From Tunturiibacter gelidiferens (GTDB lineage Bacteria > Acidobacteriota > Terriglobia > Terriglobales > Acidobacteriaceae), in the NCBI RefSeq assembly GCF_013410115.1, contig NZ_JACCCV010000001.1:1302001-1366000 (forward strand): a DNA stretch of 64,000 nucleotides, written 5' to 3'. Made by a program: the position numbers and the translations under genes. Under the pieces are notes generated by a model, which was not told where the DNA came from, made no database searches, and worked only from the letters and a program-made list of their open reading frames with translations. Below are positions 33,777-42,016 of the stretch, in pieces. Position 1 is the stretch's first letter. The number at the start of each line of letters is the position of its first letter.

Positions 33777-34124
33777 ATGAAGCGATCTCTTGGTTTCGCA
33801 ATGATGCTCACACTCCTTTCTGCCCCCGCTTTTGCGGGCAGGAACTCCCAAACAGTGAACATTCCCGAGCCGATGAAAGCTGGAAACACCCAGCTTGCCG
33901 CGGGTGATTACAACGTGACATGGACAGGTACCGGACCCAACACTCAAGTCACGTTTACGCAAAACCACAAGGTCCTCGCGACGGTACCGGCCCAACTTGT
34001 CGTGGAGAGCAATAAGAACGAGGCATTGGATACCAAAGTCCAGGGAACAGTCGAAACTCTCGAATCAATTCACATGAGAAACATGACTTTGGTATTTGAA
34101 GGTCCGTCCTCATCCGAAAAATAG
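33777..34124 (+). CDS. Small secreted protein next to two-component system
   Basis: 115-residue exported protein. Signal peptide MKRSLGFAMMLTLLSAPAFAG, then a small beta-rich domain with TVNIPEPMKAGNTQLAAGDY, NVTWTGTGPNTQVTFTQNHK and MRNMTLVFEGPSSSEK. The pattern resembles small acidobacterial secreted proteins of unknown role. ATG at 33777 has GGAGG 8 bases upstream; an earlier in-frame start at 33762 has none. It lies 132 bases after the histidine kinase, behind a CTTAAG box, and ends in a clear terminator, so it is probably a single-gene output of the two-component system. Confidence 0.78.
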   Translation: MKRSLGFAMMLTLLSAPAFAGRNSQTVNIPEPMKAGNTQLAAGDYNVTWTGTGPNTQVTFTQNHKVLATVPAQLVVESNKNEALDTKVQGTVETLESIHMRNMTLVFEGPSSSEK

Positions 34125-34203
34125 GACGACAGACCCCCTTCGGAACCTATTCAACTTCATGCCCATGAATGGACAGTAAAGATAACGTTGTAACCGCCAT
34201 TCA

Positions 34204-34227
34204 CCCTTCTTCGAAGGGCTTTTTTTG
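34204..34227 (+). terminator. Rho-independent terminator of the small secreted gene
   Basis: CCCTTC-TTC-GAAGGG stem-loop followed by C and a run of seven T. It lies 80 bases after the stop at 34124. Confidence 0.85.
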
Positions 34228-34379
34228 CGGCGTGAAAGGTCTGTATCGGCGATAAGCGACGGCTTTTTCATCGCAAGGAAGGTTACTCCACGCGAGTAAG
34301 ATACGCTTCGCGATAAAGATGAGTACTGGGAGCCGCGATCCACTTTCTTGTAGGTGAACGTTGGAGAACCCGTCGCTCG

Positions 34380-34530
34380 GTTACGCTGAGGCGGATTGCT
34401 AGTTGCAAGACGCGAGGGCCGGTTGCTGTGCTGGTGATGCTGCTAAACGCTGCGGCGCCGAAGCTGCCGTTGGGCTGTGAGAAGACGGGGGCGTTGGTGA
34501 TGTTAAAGAGCTCGGCGCGTAGGACTTGGC
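34380..34530 (-). pseudogene. TonB-dependent receptor C-terminal fragment
   Basis: The minus strand reads LRAELFNITNAPVFSQPNGS, FGAAAFSSITSTATGPRVLQ and LAIRLSVTER. This is the closing beta-strand region of the carboxypeptidase-regulatory-like TonB receptors (compare LRADGFNAFN in the receptor at 2804-6448). Neither the terminal aromatic strand end nor the upstream barrel follows in frame. It is a second receptor relic besides the one near 25 kb. Confidence 0.65.
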
Positions 34531-34623
34531 GCGTGCAAAATCGATCACGAATTTCGCAGACGGATGACAAGTCTCTATCTGCTTTGTCCGCGCAATCCAC
34601 GAATGGAGTAGTTCCCGGTTGGT

Positions 34624-34643
34624 CGGCAACTCGGACGTTGACC
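34624..34643 (+). repeat. Recurring motif copy D (CGGCAACTCGGACGTTGACC)
   Basis: Weaker match to copy A, beside the TonB receptor fragment. Part of the motif family described under the findings. Confidence 0.3.
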
Positions 34644-34849
34644 GACCGGTACAGAGATGCGCGTTCACCTGTACTCGGACTGGCGAATCGACGCGAGTTT
34701 TTCCGATACGCGGTCTCGTGCATACCCGCTGCCGAGTGTTTCCGCAGCACCCGAGCAAACAGTCTCTGTCCCCACGTACCTCAAGTCTGGGATAATTCCA
34801 TCACGTTCGAGGATGTCGAACAACGAACCCTGAGTGAGGCCAATTTTTG

Positions 34850-37453
34850 ATGAGAGCCGGGAACCGCACTGTCCTGATCCTTTTTTGTCTTGTCTGCCCG
34901 TTGTGGATTCCAGGAGTGGCTGCATTTTCGCAAGCTCCCGCTCCAGATAGTCATGCCATGGAAGCGCGGGTGAACGACCTGCTCGAACGGATGACGACGG
35001 ATGAGAAGATTGACCTCATCAGCGGCGATACCCCTTTTCGCACTCACGCCATCGCTCGATTGAACATCCCCTACTTCCAAATGGCCGATGGACCTGTAGG
35101 GGCACACATACCAGCGCCTACCATCGCGTATGCTGCGGGCATCGGATTAGCTGCAACATGGGATCCAGAGTTGGCTGAACGTCTCGGCCGCGAATTGGGT
35201 CGGGACGCTCGATCTCGCGGTGCAGTGTTTCTGCTCGGGCCTGGCGTAAACATCTATCGTGCTCCGATGAACGGTCGGAACTTCGAATATTTCGGAGAAG
35301 ACCCGTTCCTCGCCGGAAGGATGGCAGTTGGTTATATTCGCGGCGTTCAGAGTGAGGGAGTGGCAGCCACGGTAAAGCACTATCTCGGAAACAACTCCGA
35401 GTATCTTCGCTATGACAGCGATTCGGTCATCGATGAACGTACCCTGCGCGAGATCTACATGCCGGCGTTCGAGGCGGCGGTGAAAGAAGCGCACGTGGGC
35501 GCAGTGATGGACGGATACAACATCACAAATGGCGATCACATGACGCAAAACCGTCCGCTCGATCTGGAGGTTCTCAAGCAACAATGGCAGTTTCCGGGGG
35601 TTCTGATGTCGGACTGGACTTCAGTTCATGACACCGTCGCCGCGGCGAATGCCGGACTCGACCTCGAGATGCCCTTTGAGGTGTATTTCTCTCGCGAAAA
35701 GATCAAACAGCATCTGGCAAATGGAACGATCTCTGAGACCACGCTCGATGACAAAGTCCGGCGAATTCTGCGCGTAGCAGCGACCTTTGGGTGGCTAGAT
35801 CATCCAGCAAAAGACCTGGGCATTCCTCGTTACAATCTGCAGGGCAGAGCGGTCTCGCTGCAAGCTGCGTTGGAAGGGACAGTTCTATTGCAGAACACGG
35901 CAAATCTTCTCCCGCTCGACCGGACTAAGGTGCAAACGATTGCGGTCATCGGTCCCACTGCGGCGCAAACCCTCACGACTGGGGGCGGCAGCGGCGAAGT
36001 AGTGAGCTTCGCGAATACGAATCTTATTACCGGAATCAGCAATATATTTGGTGGCGAGAAAAAGACCTTATACGCTCGGGGGATGTACACGCTGGACCAG
36101 TTCGCGCGCCTGACTCATTTCACGACGACAAGCGATGGAGAGCAAGCAGGTCTTACCGTTGAGCACTATTCTCAGCTCAATTTGCAAGGCCCGGTACGTT
36201 CGACCACAATTGAGCCCGTCGCTATTGTCCCAGGGAGCGCACATCGCAGGCCTGAGGAGCAGGAGATCAACGCCTTTTACTCACACAAGGGCTCTGATTT
36301 CGTCGTTCCTTCTGAGTCGGATCGTTGGACTGGCTATTACACACCTGAGCAGGCCGGGCTACATGCCGTTTTTGTGCATACGGATGGTCGCTTCCGTCTT
36401 TATATTGATGATCGACTGACCTTCGATAATGTCACCATCCCAAAGTACATCCTCAATCAGACCACGGTAGATCTCACTAAGGTCTCCCACAAGGTAGTGC
36501 TAGAGGTATATGCTCAGCGCCGAGCTTCGTCCATTGGGGTGAGCATGGGTATCGTCAGTCTGGCCACAATTGTGGACCCGGACGCAATCAAGATGGCTCA
36601 GATGGCTGACGTGGTTGTGCTCGCCGTTGGATTCGACAATACCTCGGAGTCTGAGGGTGGAGATCGCAGCTTTGAACTTCCCCTCGGTCAGCAGGAGTTG
36701 ATTGAGCAGGTGGCAGCAGTCAACAAGAACACGATTGTGGCGATCACCGCAGGTGGGAGCGTTGATGTGCTGCCTTGGAAGGACAAGGTTCGTTCCATCC
36801 TCGCGACGTGGTACTCCGGGGAGGAGGGCGGAGATGCCTTCGCAAGACTGTTGTTCGGTGATGTCAATCCTTCGGGTCACCTGCCGATCAGCTGGGAACG
36901 TCGCATCGCCGATAACCCCAGCTTCGCTCACTACTATCCCGACCCAGGCACGAACAGGATCGTATACCGGGAAGGAATCTTCGTTGGGTATCGCGGCTAT
37001 GAGCACAGTGGGACGGCACCGTTGTTTCCGTTTGGCTATGGGCTCTCGTATACAACCTTCGCCATGTCTAATCTTAAAACAACATCGAATGCGGATGGTC
37101 ATGTTCTGGCGAGTTTCGATGTAGAGAATACTGGCAGGGTGGCCGGCGCGACTGTAGCGCAACTCTACGTCTCGCAGAAGAACCCATCCGTACCAAGACC
37201 TGCTGAAGAGTTGAAGGGCTTCTCTCGGGTAGAACTAGGCCCAGGTGAGCGGAAGCACGTGACGGTTGAACTCGACCCTCGCAGCTTTGCATACTTCGAT
37301 ACGAAGGCCGGTGACTGGCAGGCCGATGCAGGATCTTACACTTTATCTCTCGGCAACTCCGTGAATGAAATCCTTGCCAAAACCCTTGTGCAACTTAGTC
37401 GAACGCTTCATATAGGAGTCGCGGAGCAGATCGCCAGCCCAGCACCGAACTGA
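34850..37453 (+). CDS. GH3 beta-glucosidase with PA14 domain
   Basis: 867-residue secreted glycoside hydrolase. Order: signal peptide (ending AAFSQ), a GH3 N-terminal barrel with KHYLGNNSEYLRYDSDSVID, DERTLREIYMPAFEAAVKEA and nucleophile Asp255 in GVLMSDWTSVHDT. The C-terminal GH3 sandwich follows (LLQNTANLLPLD, AVIGPTA), interrupted by a PA14-type carbohydrate-binding insert (about 480-580; DRWTGYYTPEQAGLHAVFVH, DGRFRLYIDDRLTFDN). The fibronectin-like end domain carries YGLSYTTFA and FDVENTGRVAGATVAQLYVS. It probably cleaves beta-linked glucosides or xylosides from plant material. ATG at 34850 is used; a TTG directly precedes it. It stands alone, without a linked transporter. Confidence 0.94.
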   Translation: MRAGNRTVLILFCLVCPLWIPGVAAFSQAPAPDSHAMEARVNDLLERMTTDEKIDLISGDTPFRTHAIARLNIPYFQMADGPVGAHIPAPTIAYAAGIGLAATWDPELAERLGRELGRDARSRGAVFLLGPGVNIYRAPMNGRNFEYFGEDPFLAGRMAVGYIRGVQSEGVAATVKHYLGNNSEYLRYDSDSVIDERTLREIYMPAFEAAVKEAHVGAVMDGYNITNGDHMTQNRPLDLEVLKQQWQFPGVLMSDWTSVHDTVAAANAGLDLEMPFEVYFSREKIKQHLANGTISETTLDDKVRRILRVAATFGWLDHPAKDLGIPRYNLQGRAVSLQAALEGTVLLQNTANLLPLDRTKVQTIAVIGPTAAQTLTTGGGSGEVVSFANTNLITGISNIFGGEKKTLYARGMYTLDQFARLTHFTTTSDGEQAGLTVEHYSQLNLQGPVRSTTIEPVAIVPGSAHRRPEEQEINAFYSHKGSDFVVPSESDRWTGYYTPEQAGLHAVFVHTDGRFRLYIDDRLTFDNVTIPKYILNQTTVDLTKVSHKVVLEVYAQRRASSIGVSMGIVSLATIVDPDAIKMAQMADVVVLAVGFDNTSESEGGDRSFELPLGQQELIEQVAAVNKNTIVAITAGGSVDVLPWKDKVRSILATWYSGEEGGDAFARLLFGDVNPSGHLPISWERRIADNPSFAHYYPDPGTNRIVYREGIFVGYRGYEHSGTAPLFPFGYGLSYTTFAMSNLKTTSNADGHVLASFDVENTGRVAGATVAQLYVSQKNPSVPRPAEELKGFSRVELGPGERKHVTVELDPRSFAYFDTKAGDWQADAGSYTLSLGNSVNEILAKTLVQLSRTLHIGVAEQIASPAPN

Positions 37454-37490
37454 GACGAAAATAGCCTCAGTCCTGTGAGTCGGCTCGTCA

Positions 37491-37510
37491 GTTTACTTCC
37501 GTATAGCCCG
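37491..37510 (-). repeat. Recurring motif copy E (minus strand CGGGCTATACGGAAGTAAAC)
   Basis: Lies in the 215-base gap after the GH3 gene, before a truncated TetR gene. It resembles the right arm of copy C. Confidence 0.35.
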
Positions 37511-37668
37511 TAACCCGGAAGATTGGAGATCATCCGATACATCTGGAATGCTCGACGAGCGCCTCGTCGATTTAGCGCTCATTGCATCAGTTAGAAAGCC
37601 CTTGATTGAGTTCGAGCAGTGCACGGTGACTCGGCACACGTGGTCGCGTTCTCAATTCGGATTCGCGA

Positions 37669-38100
37669 TCAGCTGAGCTTCTGTCGGACACTCATAAGAA
37701 TCTCGTCAGAGAACTGCGGGTCCTGTACGGCGCGAGCCAGCACGACGCCACCGATCATCGCGGCGGTTTGAAAGATGGCTTCTTTCCAGTTCCCACCCAT
37801 CGCCGAGAGATATTCCTCAAGCCCCTGCTCGAACACTCCTTTGAGTTCAGGCGTCGAGCGAGCCACCTCCTGCCCCAGTGCTGCCATGGTGCAGCCGTCG
37901 CCTGGATTATCTCGGTGCCATGGGCTCAGATACTGGTCAGCGTACGATCTTTTGCCCTTCTTGGTGTCGCAGCGCTGCACGCGGCCTAGCGAAACGGCCT
38001 GTCCGTAGGCAACTGCAGCCTCTTGGAGTTCTTGCTTCGAAGCGAAGTGTGCATAGAACGCGTCTACCTCGATGACATTCGCTGCATGTGATGCTCGCAA
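37669..38100 (-). pseudogene. TetR/AcrR regulator lacking most of its DNA-binding domain
   Basis: 143 codons starting at a TTG. The sequence joins the TetR fold only at the recognition-helix end (DAFYAHFASKQELQEAAVAYG), then continues with a recognisable ligand domain of the QacR/AcrR-like group: QYLSPWHRDNPGDGCTMAALG and QEVARSTPELKGVFEQGLEEYL, AMIGGVVLARAVQDPQFSDEIL. The first two helices of the helix-turn-helix are absent or altered, so DNA binding is probably lost. It is divergent from an SDR gene start, a usual regulator-target layout, and that target is broken too. Confidence 0.6.
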
Positions 38101-38149
38101 AGCACAGCGAACAAGTAACAGCTATAGATGACTACCAAAGGAGAACGAC

Positions 38150-38242
38150 ATGGGCAAGCTTGAAGGAAAATTGCACTCATAACCGGTGGTAATAGCGGCA
38201 TCGGTCTTGCGACGGCGAAGCAGTTTGTGAACGAAGGCGCCG
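38150..38242 (+). pseudogene. SDR oxidoreductase N-terminal fragment
   Basis: An AAAGGAG motif followed by ATG gives MGKLEGK. After loss of one base it continues ALITGGNSGIGLATAKQFVN and EGA, the Rossmann start of a short-chain dehydrogenase, then the similarity ends. It was probably the divergent target of the truncated TetR gene. Confidence 0.65.
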
Positions 38243-38930
38243 CTGGAGGTGTCAGCGTAATCGACCCACCAGTCAGCCCGGCGAGATACGACTCGATCCC
38301 CGTCACTAAGCTCATGACCCGCGCTACCTTTAGGTTGATCTGAGTGATCAACCGGCAACTCGCGGTTTGAAATATCCACGTCATCGCTGTGAATTATCCC
38401 GAGCGCGTCGCTCCTTGGCTTAGCGGCGCCTCCCAGGTTTCCGACAATCTGTCCCTGACTGACGATGTCCTCCTCGTCCGTGGTGATCTTTGCGAGGTCA
38501 TCCGGTGGCAGTCCAATTCTCTGTCTCAGGAAGGCTAATATGCGCTTGCATCGCAATATCGTCCAGAATTGACCGGGCCTTGGCTACATCGGCGTTGCTG
38601 AGCGTTGCCAGCTTCGCGTAGTCGGTTTTGTTCGATTACCTGTTCGAGGGTGTCTTTGGATTTGGGGGATTCGAGGTAGGGGGAGACGACGGTAGCAGCT
38701 GAAGGTGATGAAGTGAAGTTGTCCTGTTTTCTGGCGTCGTTCTAAGCCTAAGGGCATGTTGGATTTTATCGGCTTGGGAGGGAAGGCGGTTCGTGCTTTC
38801 GCACGAATGCCCACTCATCCACCCCAACGAGCAAAAGCCGCTCGCTGGGGACCCCGGCATGCGGCGAGACTGCATGAATGGGGCACCCAAGGGTGTCGGT
38901 TGGTTTTATGTATGGGCCACCCGCCATGGC
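38243..38930. other. Region of gene debris
   Basis: No intact gene. It contains a possible C-terminal fragment on the minus strand (38498-38632; DYAKLATLSNADVAKARSIL then DDIAMQAHISLPETENW), a RAYT transposase fragment and a REP mosaic, the last two listed separately. Confidence 0.5.
38635..38757 (-). pseudogene. REP-associated tyrosine transposase (RAYT) N-terminal fragment
   Basis: MPLGLERRQKTGQLHFITFS and CYRRLP, then after a one- or two-base shift YLESPKSKDTLEQVIEQ. This is the characteristic start of RAYT/Y1_Tnp proteins (HFITFSCYRR). The catalytic HUH and tyrosine regions are missing. REP elements lie immediately upstream, as expected for this transposase group. Confidence 0.6.
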
Positions 38931-38935
38931 TTACT
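38784..38935. repeat. REP element mosaic, copy 1
   Basis: Core hairpin TTCGTGC-TTTC-GCACGAA followed by TGCCCACTCAT. Then a second hairpin (CCCCAACGAGC...GCTCGCTGGGG, about 38821-38850), then GCGGCGAGACTGCATGAATG and a GGGCACC...TATGGGCCACC tail. The same core and tail without the middle hairpin occur at 40066-40170. A diverged form is at 63741-63850. Confidence 0.75.
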
Positions 38936-39803
38936 TGATTGGTGTCACCGCGTCGATTGCAGTGAATAATTGGACTGAAACAAGGGTACGCAGCTTTTGG
39001 AACTGCCCGAAGGTCGCTCCCAACTCCCTGTCTGGATGCACCTTCTTAAAACGCTCACTCGACTGCGGGTCGTCTTTGAAGACGTCGTCCCAACGTGGGT
39101 ACACATCTATCGCCACTCCCTGGAATTTCAAATCGGCGCCCCCAGGCAGAACCTGTACGTTGAGCGACCAGCCTAATCTTTTACCATCTTTCACCATTGC
39201 CTCGGCGACCGGTCGCCAGACCTCCTTCTCAAAAGCAATCCAATCATCAACGTTCCCTGCTTTCATGTAATTCACTACCAGATAGTTTCCTATCGTAGGA
39301 GAAGCTCCTACTGAGGCGCGATTCTGGAAGAGGCTGTTCGAGACAAGTGTGGCAAGGGAATCGCGGCGATCCATGAATTGCTGTCCGGTCATTGTGAGCC
39401 GCGCTTTTTTTAGCGCCTCGTCCAGTGCCTCAGGACTGAGGGGCTCGGGCGGTGTGGTGGGATACATTGAAATTACCAGGTAGTCGCACTCTGCAGATGT
39501 GCCCTGAGGCTGAACCGATCTCGCCAGGAGCCATCCTGACAGGACCCCTGTGTCGACCATTGATTGCGCGGACTTATGCAAATCTGAAGCCGCCCACGCG
39601 CGGAATTCGCTGGCTTTCTCCGGCTTTACCTTGATGCAAGCCATTGAGTGGTAGCCGACCTCACCCTCTTGCTCGAACTGGGCTAATGTTGGAACAGCGC
39701 ACGCAACCGTAACCACTACACACAATATGGTTCTGTGAATGATCGTTGGGCCTCTCCTTCGGACCGGCTTCAGTCTGCGGCTTGTCATCGATAGAAAATA
39801 CAC
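38931..39803 (-). CDS. Secreted hypothetical protein with two dimeric alpha/beta-barrel-like halves
   Basis: 290-residue exported protein. After an N-terminal signal (about 20-42; TIIHRTILCVVVTVACAVPTLAQ) come two similar halves. The first has YHSMACIKVKPEKASEFRAW, DLHKSAQSMVDTG and CDYLVISMYP. The second has NYLVVNYMKAGNVDDWIAFE, VWRPVAEAMVKDG and GWSLNVQVLPGG. The alternating strand-helix pattern resembles antibiotic-biosynthesis-monooxygenase (ABM) folds, but that is fold-level inference. GTG at 39803 is chosen because AGGAG lies 7 bases upstream; ATG at 39788 is the alternative. Its end overlaps the REP mosaic slightly. Confidence 0.7.
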   Translation of the reverse strand: MYFLSMTSRRLKPVRRRGPTIIHRTILCVVVTVACAVPTLAQFEQEGEVGYHSMACIKVKPEKASEFRAWAASDLHKSAQSMVDTGVLSGWLLARSVQPQGTSAECDYLVISMYPTTPPEPLSPEALDEALKKARLTMTGQQFMDRRDSLATLVSNSLFQNRASVGASPTIGNYLVVNYMKAGNVDDWIAFEKEVWRPVAEAMVKDGKRLGWSLNVQVLPGGADLKFQGVAIDVYPRWDDVFKDDPQSSERFKKVHPDRELGATFGQFQKLRTLVSVQLFTAIDAVTPIK

Positions 39804-39879
39804 TCTTGTTCTCCTGGCCGTTCTGTCGAAAGCGCCTGACTGGCACTAAGACCTATGCGCGCTTTTCGCTCATATTCTC

Positions 39880-40065
39880 ATGGAGAGTAGTGTTTGGCTA
39901 CTCGCATTTGAGAAAATCTTGAGCAATGAAGAAGCTGCGGATCAGGCATTCGCTAAGGGCGGCATCGATCTAACTGCGATGAAACAGTTGATAGCAGCAA
40001 TGCTGGCAAAACAGTGCGCGCGATTTATGAGGAGTCGGGGTCAAGCGGCGATAGCATTTTGTTGG
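39880..40065 (+). pseudogene. Possible small gene fragment ended by a REP element
   Basis: Reads VWLLAFEKILSNEEAADQAF, AKGGIDLTAMKQLIAAMLAK, then after a one-base shift TVRAIYEESGSSGDSILLE, where the REP core begins. The helical pattern looks like part of a genuine protein, but no family is recognised and the reading frame is broken. Confidence 0.35.
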
Positions 40066-40170
40066 AGCGGTTCGTGCTTTCGCACGAATGCCCACTCATG
40101 CGGTGAGACTGCATGAATGGGGCACCCGCACCCGAGGTTTTGGTTGGTTTTGTGTATGGGCCAACCCGCC
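40066..40170. repeat. REP element, copy 2
   Basis: Hairpin TTCGTGC-TTTC-GCACGAA, TGCCCACTCAT, then GCGGTGAGACTGCATGAATG, a GGGGCACCCGCACCCGAGG segment and TATGGGCCAACCCG. Matches copy 1 without its central hairpin. It sits at the 3' side of the caspase-like gene. Confidence 0.75.
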
Positions 40171-40187
40171 CGGCTGCTTAAATATGG

Positions 40188-42008
40188 TCAGCGCAAGTTC
40201 CTGAGTTGTTCCGCCAGTCCGCGGAGGTACGATGCGACAGCGAGAAATTTTAGCGGAGGGTTGAGTGCTTCGCTTCGTGTATTCGGAATGGGATAGATTT
40301 CCCCTGCCGCTTTATCTGCGGCTTCGAACTTAACGTCGTCATTTAATAATTCAAGGCCGTTCAGTTTAAGCTGGGTGAGCGCTCTGTCACGTAATTGGCG
40401 AATTTGAGGTCGATACGAGATATACCGTGACACTTCCTTTCCATTCAGGACTACCGCAGCATCTCGACACTCCTTTGTAAGGTTATTCCCGAAGGAACCG
40501 CTTCCGTATAGGCTGCACGTACCCGGACCACCGTGCCCGAGTGTGCTATTTCGTTCCATCGTTTCGGACGTTCGGATGCGACTGATTTCTTGGGAAAGAG
40601 TTTCAACCTGCGTTGCCAGTTGTTCAGTGGCTGACTCAGCCGGTCTTGGGGGGAAAGAAGGAGAGGTAAATAAATTTGGCGGAGGTTTCTGAGGCTGGGG
40701 ATGAGGCAAATAATGAGCCTTAACACTCACCGTGTTCTTGCAGCCAGACAGCCAACTTGATGGAGACGGTGCGCAAAATAAAACTAATGAAAATTTGTCG
40801 CCGAGTAGTTTCGTGGAAGAAACGGAATAAATTCCAGACGCCGTAATCGACAATTCGAAACCAGCAGGGATGTCGGACAGGGTCATGGTCTTATCGACGC
40901 CGCTGCAGCAGTTGAAAGCTTTTTGGTGATACGAAGTGTTTAAGAGGTCGAGCTGAATCGCCGGGCAAACTTCGGGAGTGGTCACACCGCGTTTTTGTTG
41001 GTGACCTGCTGCTATGCTAGGCTGACAAATCTCTACTATCCTTTCCCCGCTTTCACTTGATTTATCCTCCTTGAAAATCTGACTTGTTGGGGGAGCAACC
41101 GGCCTCGGGATATCAAAGTGTGCGAGGATCAGCTCATTGGCATCGCCTTTACTGAAGAAATCCGGAACTTGAATTTTGGGATCAGATGAAGATTGAGCTG
41201 CCTTTGGGACCGCACTTTTTAAATATTTTTGGAGGCTAGCGATCGTGACATCTCCACTGCTTTCAGCGGCCTTTCCATTCAACCCATCTACTAACGCTGC
41301 TGAAAAATATCCCATCTGACGTTTTTGATCGGTCCACGCATACTGCCCTTCTGAGGTAGCGTAAAGTACGACAAACGCTTTGATCCCCTGATTAGCAGCA
41401 TCAAGGTCAAACGTCTTCTTGTATGCCGAAGTCATAGTACCAACGGCTTCACCCTTACTCATATTCGAAGACGGGTTGCTTCTGCACGCGTCGAGCAGAA
41501 CAACAGTTTGCGCGGCTCGGGTATGATTCACGAAATCAGTTATGTCCGCCAGTGGCACCGAAGTCTTCTTAAGTACTGTCGAGTCTTCTTGGTTGTCCGA
41601 ATCCTGCGCGAGGAGCATAACCTCGCCATCACTTTCCATCCCGTGTCCAGAAAACATAATTAGCACTAAATCGTTATCTTGAACCCGACGCTGCATTCTG
41701 GATAGCTCAATCTGTATGTCTCGTTGGGTTGGCGGAATGCGGGATTTGGACGTGAGGACTACGATATTCGCGGGATCGAAGTTTGCAGACTTAACGAGGG
41801 CGTCGTGCACTTGTTCGACGTCTTTTGTTGGACCTGTTAGTGGCGGAATACCCGTTGTTGGACCGTAGTTTTCAACACCAATCAAAATCGCAAAGCGATG
41901 AGGGCTCGGCGTAAGCGGCGCAGAGCCGTCTTGTCGAGCTTGCGCCTGAGCACAAATCAAAATGCTCGAAAGCATAACAAATAACGTAAGCGGCAGTGAG
42001 AAACGCAT
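40188..42008 (-). CDS. Secreted caspase-like (C14/metacaspase) peptidase
   Basis: 606-residue exported protein. A signal peptide (MRFSLPLTLFVMLSSILICAQAQA) precedes a caspase domain (about 37-305) with catalytic His122 in IMFSGHGME and Cys175 in VVLLDACRSNPS, plus RFAILIGVENYG at the start. A middle region (about 330-450) has several cysteines. The tail has a proline-rich linker, a coiled-coil-like stretch (about 475-505; EQLATQVETLSQEISRIRTSE) and a helical C-terminus. Clan CD enzymes of this type cleave after Arg/Lys or Asp in partner proteins. The gene is markedly AT-richer than glmS next door, which suggests transfer. It follows a small secreted gene by 8 bases on the same strand, so the pair is probably one operon. 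Confidence 0.88.
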   Translation of the reverse strand: MRFSLPLTLFVMLSSILICAQAQARQDGSAPLTPSPHRFAILIGVENYGPTTGIPPLTGPTKDVEQVHDALVKSANFDPANIVVLTSKSRIPPTQRDIQIELSRMQRRVQDNDLVLIMFSGHGMESDGEVMLLAQDSDNQEDSTVLKKTSVPLADITDFVNHTRAAQTVVLLDACRSNPSSNMSKGEAVGTMTSAYKKTFDLDAANQGIKAFVVLYATSEGQYAWTDQKRQMGYFSAALVDGLNGKAAESSGDVTIASLQKYLKSAVPKAAQSSSDPKIQVPDFFSKGDANELILAHFDIPRPVAPPTSQIFKEDKSSESGERIVEICQPSIAAGHQQKRGVTTPEVCPAIQLDLLNTSYHQKAFNCCSGVDKTMTLSDIPAGFELSITASGIYSVSSTKLLGDKFSLVLFCAPSPSSWLSGCKNTVSVKAHYLPHPQPQKPPPNLFTSPSFPPRPAESATEQLATQVETLSQEISRIRTSETMERNSTLGHGGPGTCSLYGSGSFGNNLTKECRDAAVVLNGKEVSRYISYRPQIRQLRDRALTQLKLNGLELLNDDVKFEAADKAAGEIYPIPNTRSEALNPPLKFLAVASYLRGLAEQLRNLR

Positions 42009-42016
42009 AAAACTTT

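Larger units (their letters stand above)
34125..34849. other. Gap with terminator, receptor fragment and motif copy D
   Basis: About 725 bases without an intact gene. It holds the terminator at 34204-34227, a TonB-receptor C-terminal fragment on the minus strand (about 34380-34530) and a motif copy at 34624-34643. The final 200 bases presumably contain the GH3 promoter, but no convincing -35/-10 pair was seen. Confidence 0.5.

Noticed and set aside
38122-38556. 144-codon minus-strand frame
   Set aside because: It crosses the SDR fragment, and its translation looks random apart from the antisense of that fragment.
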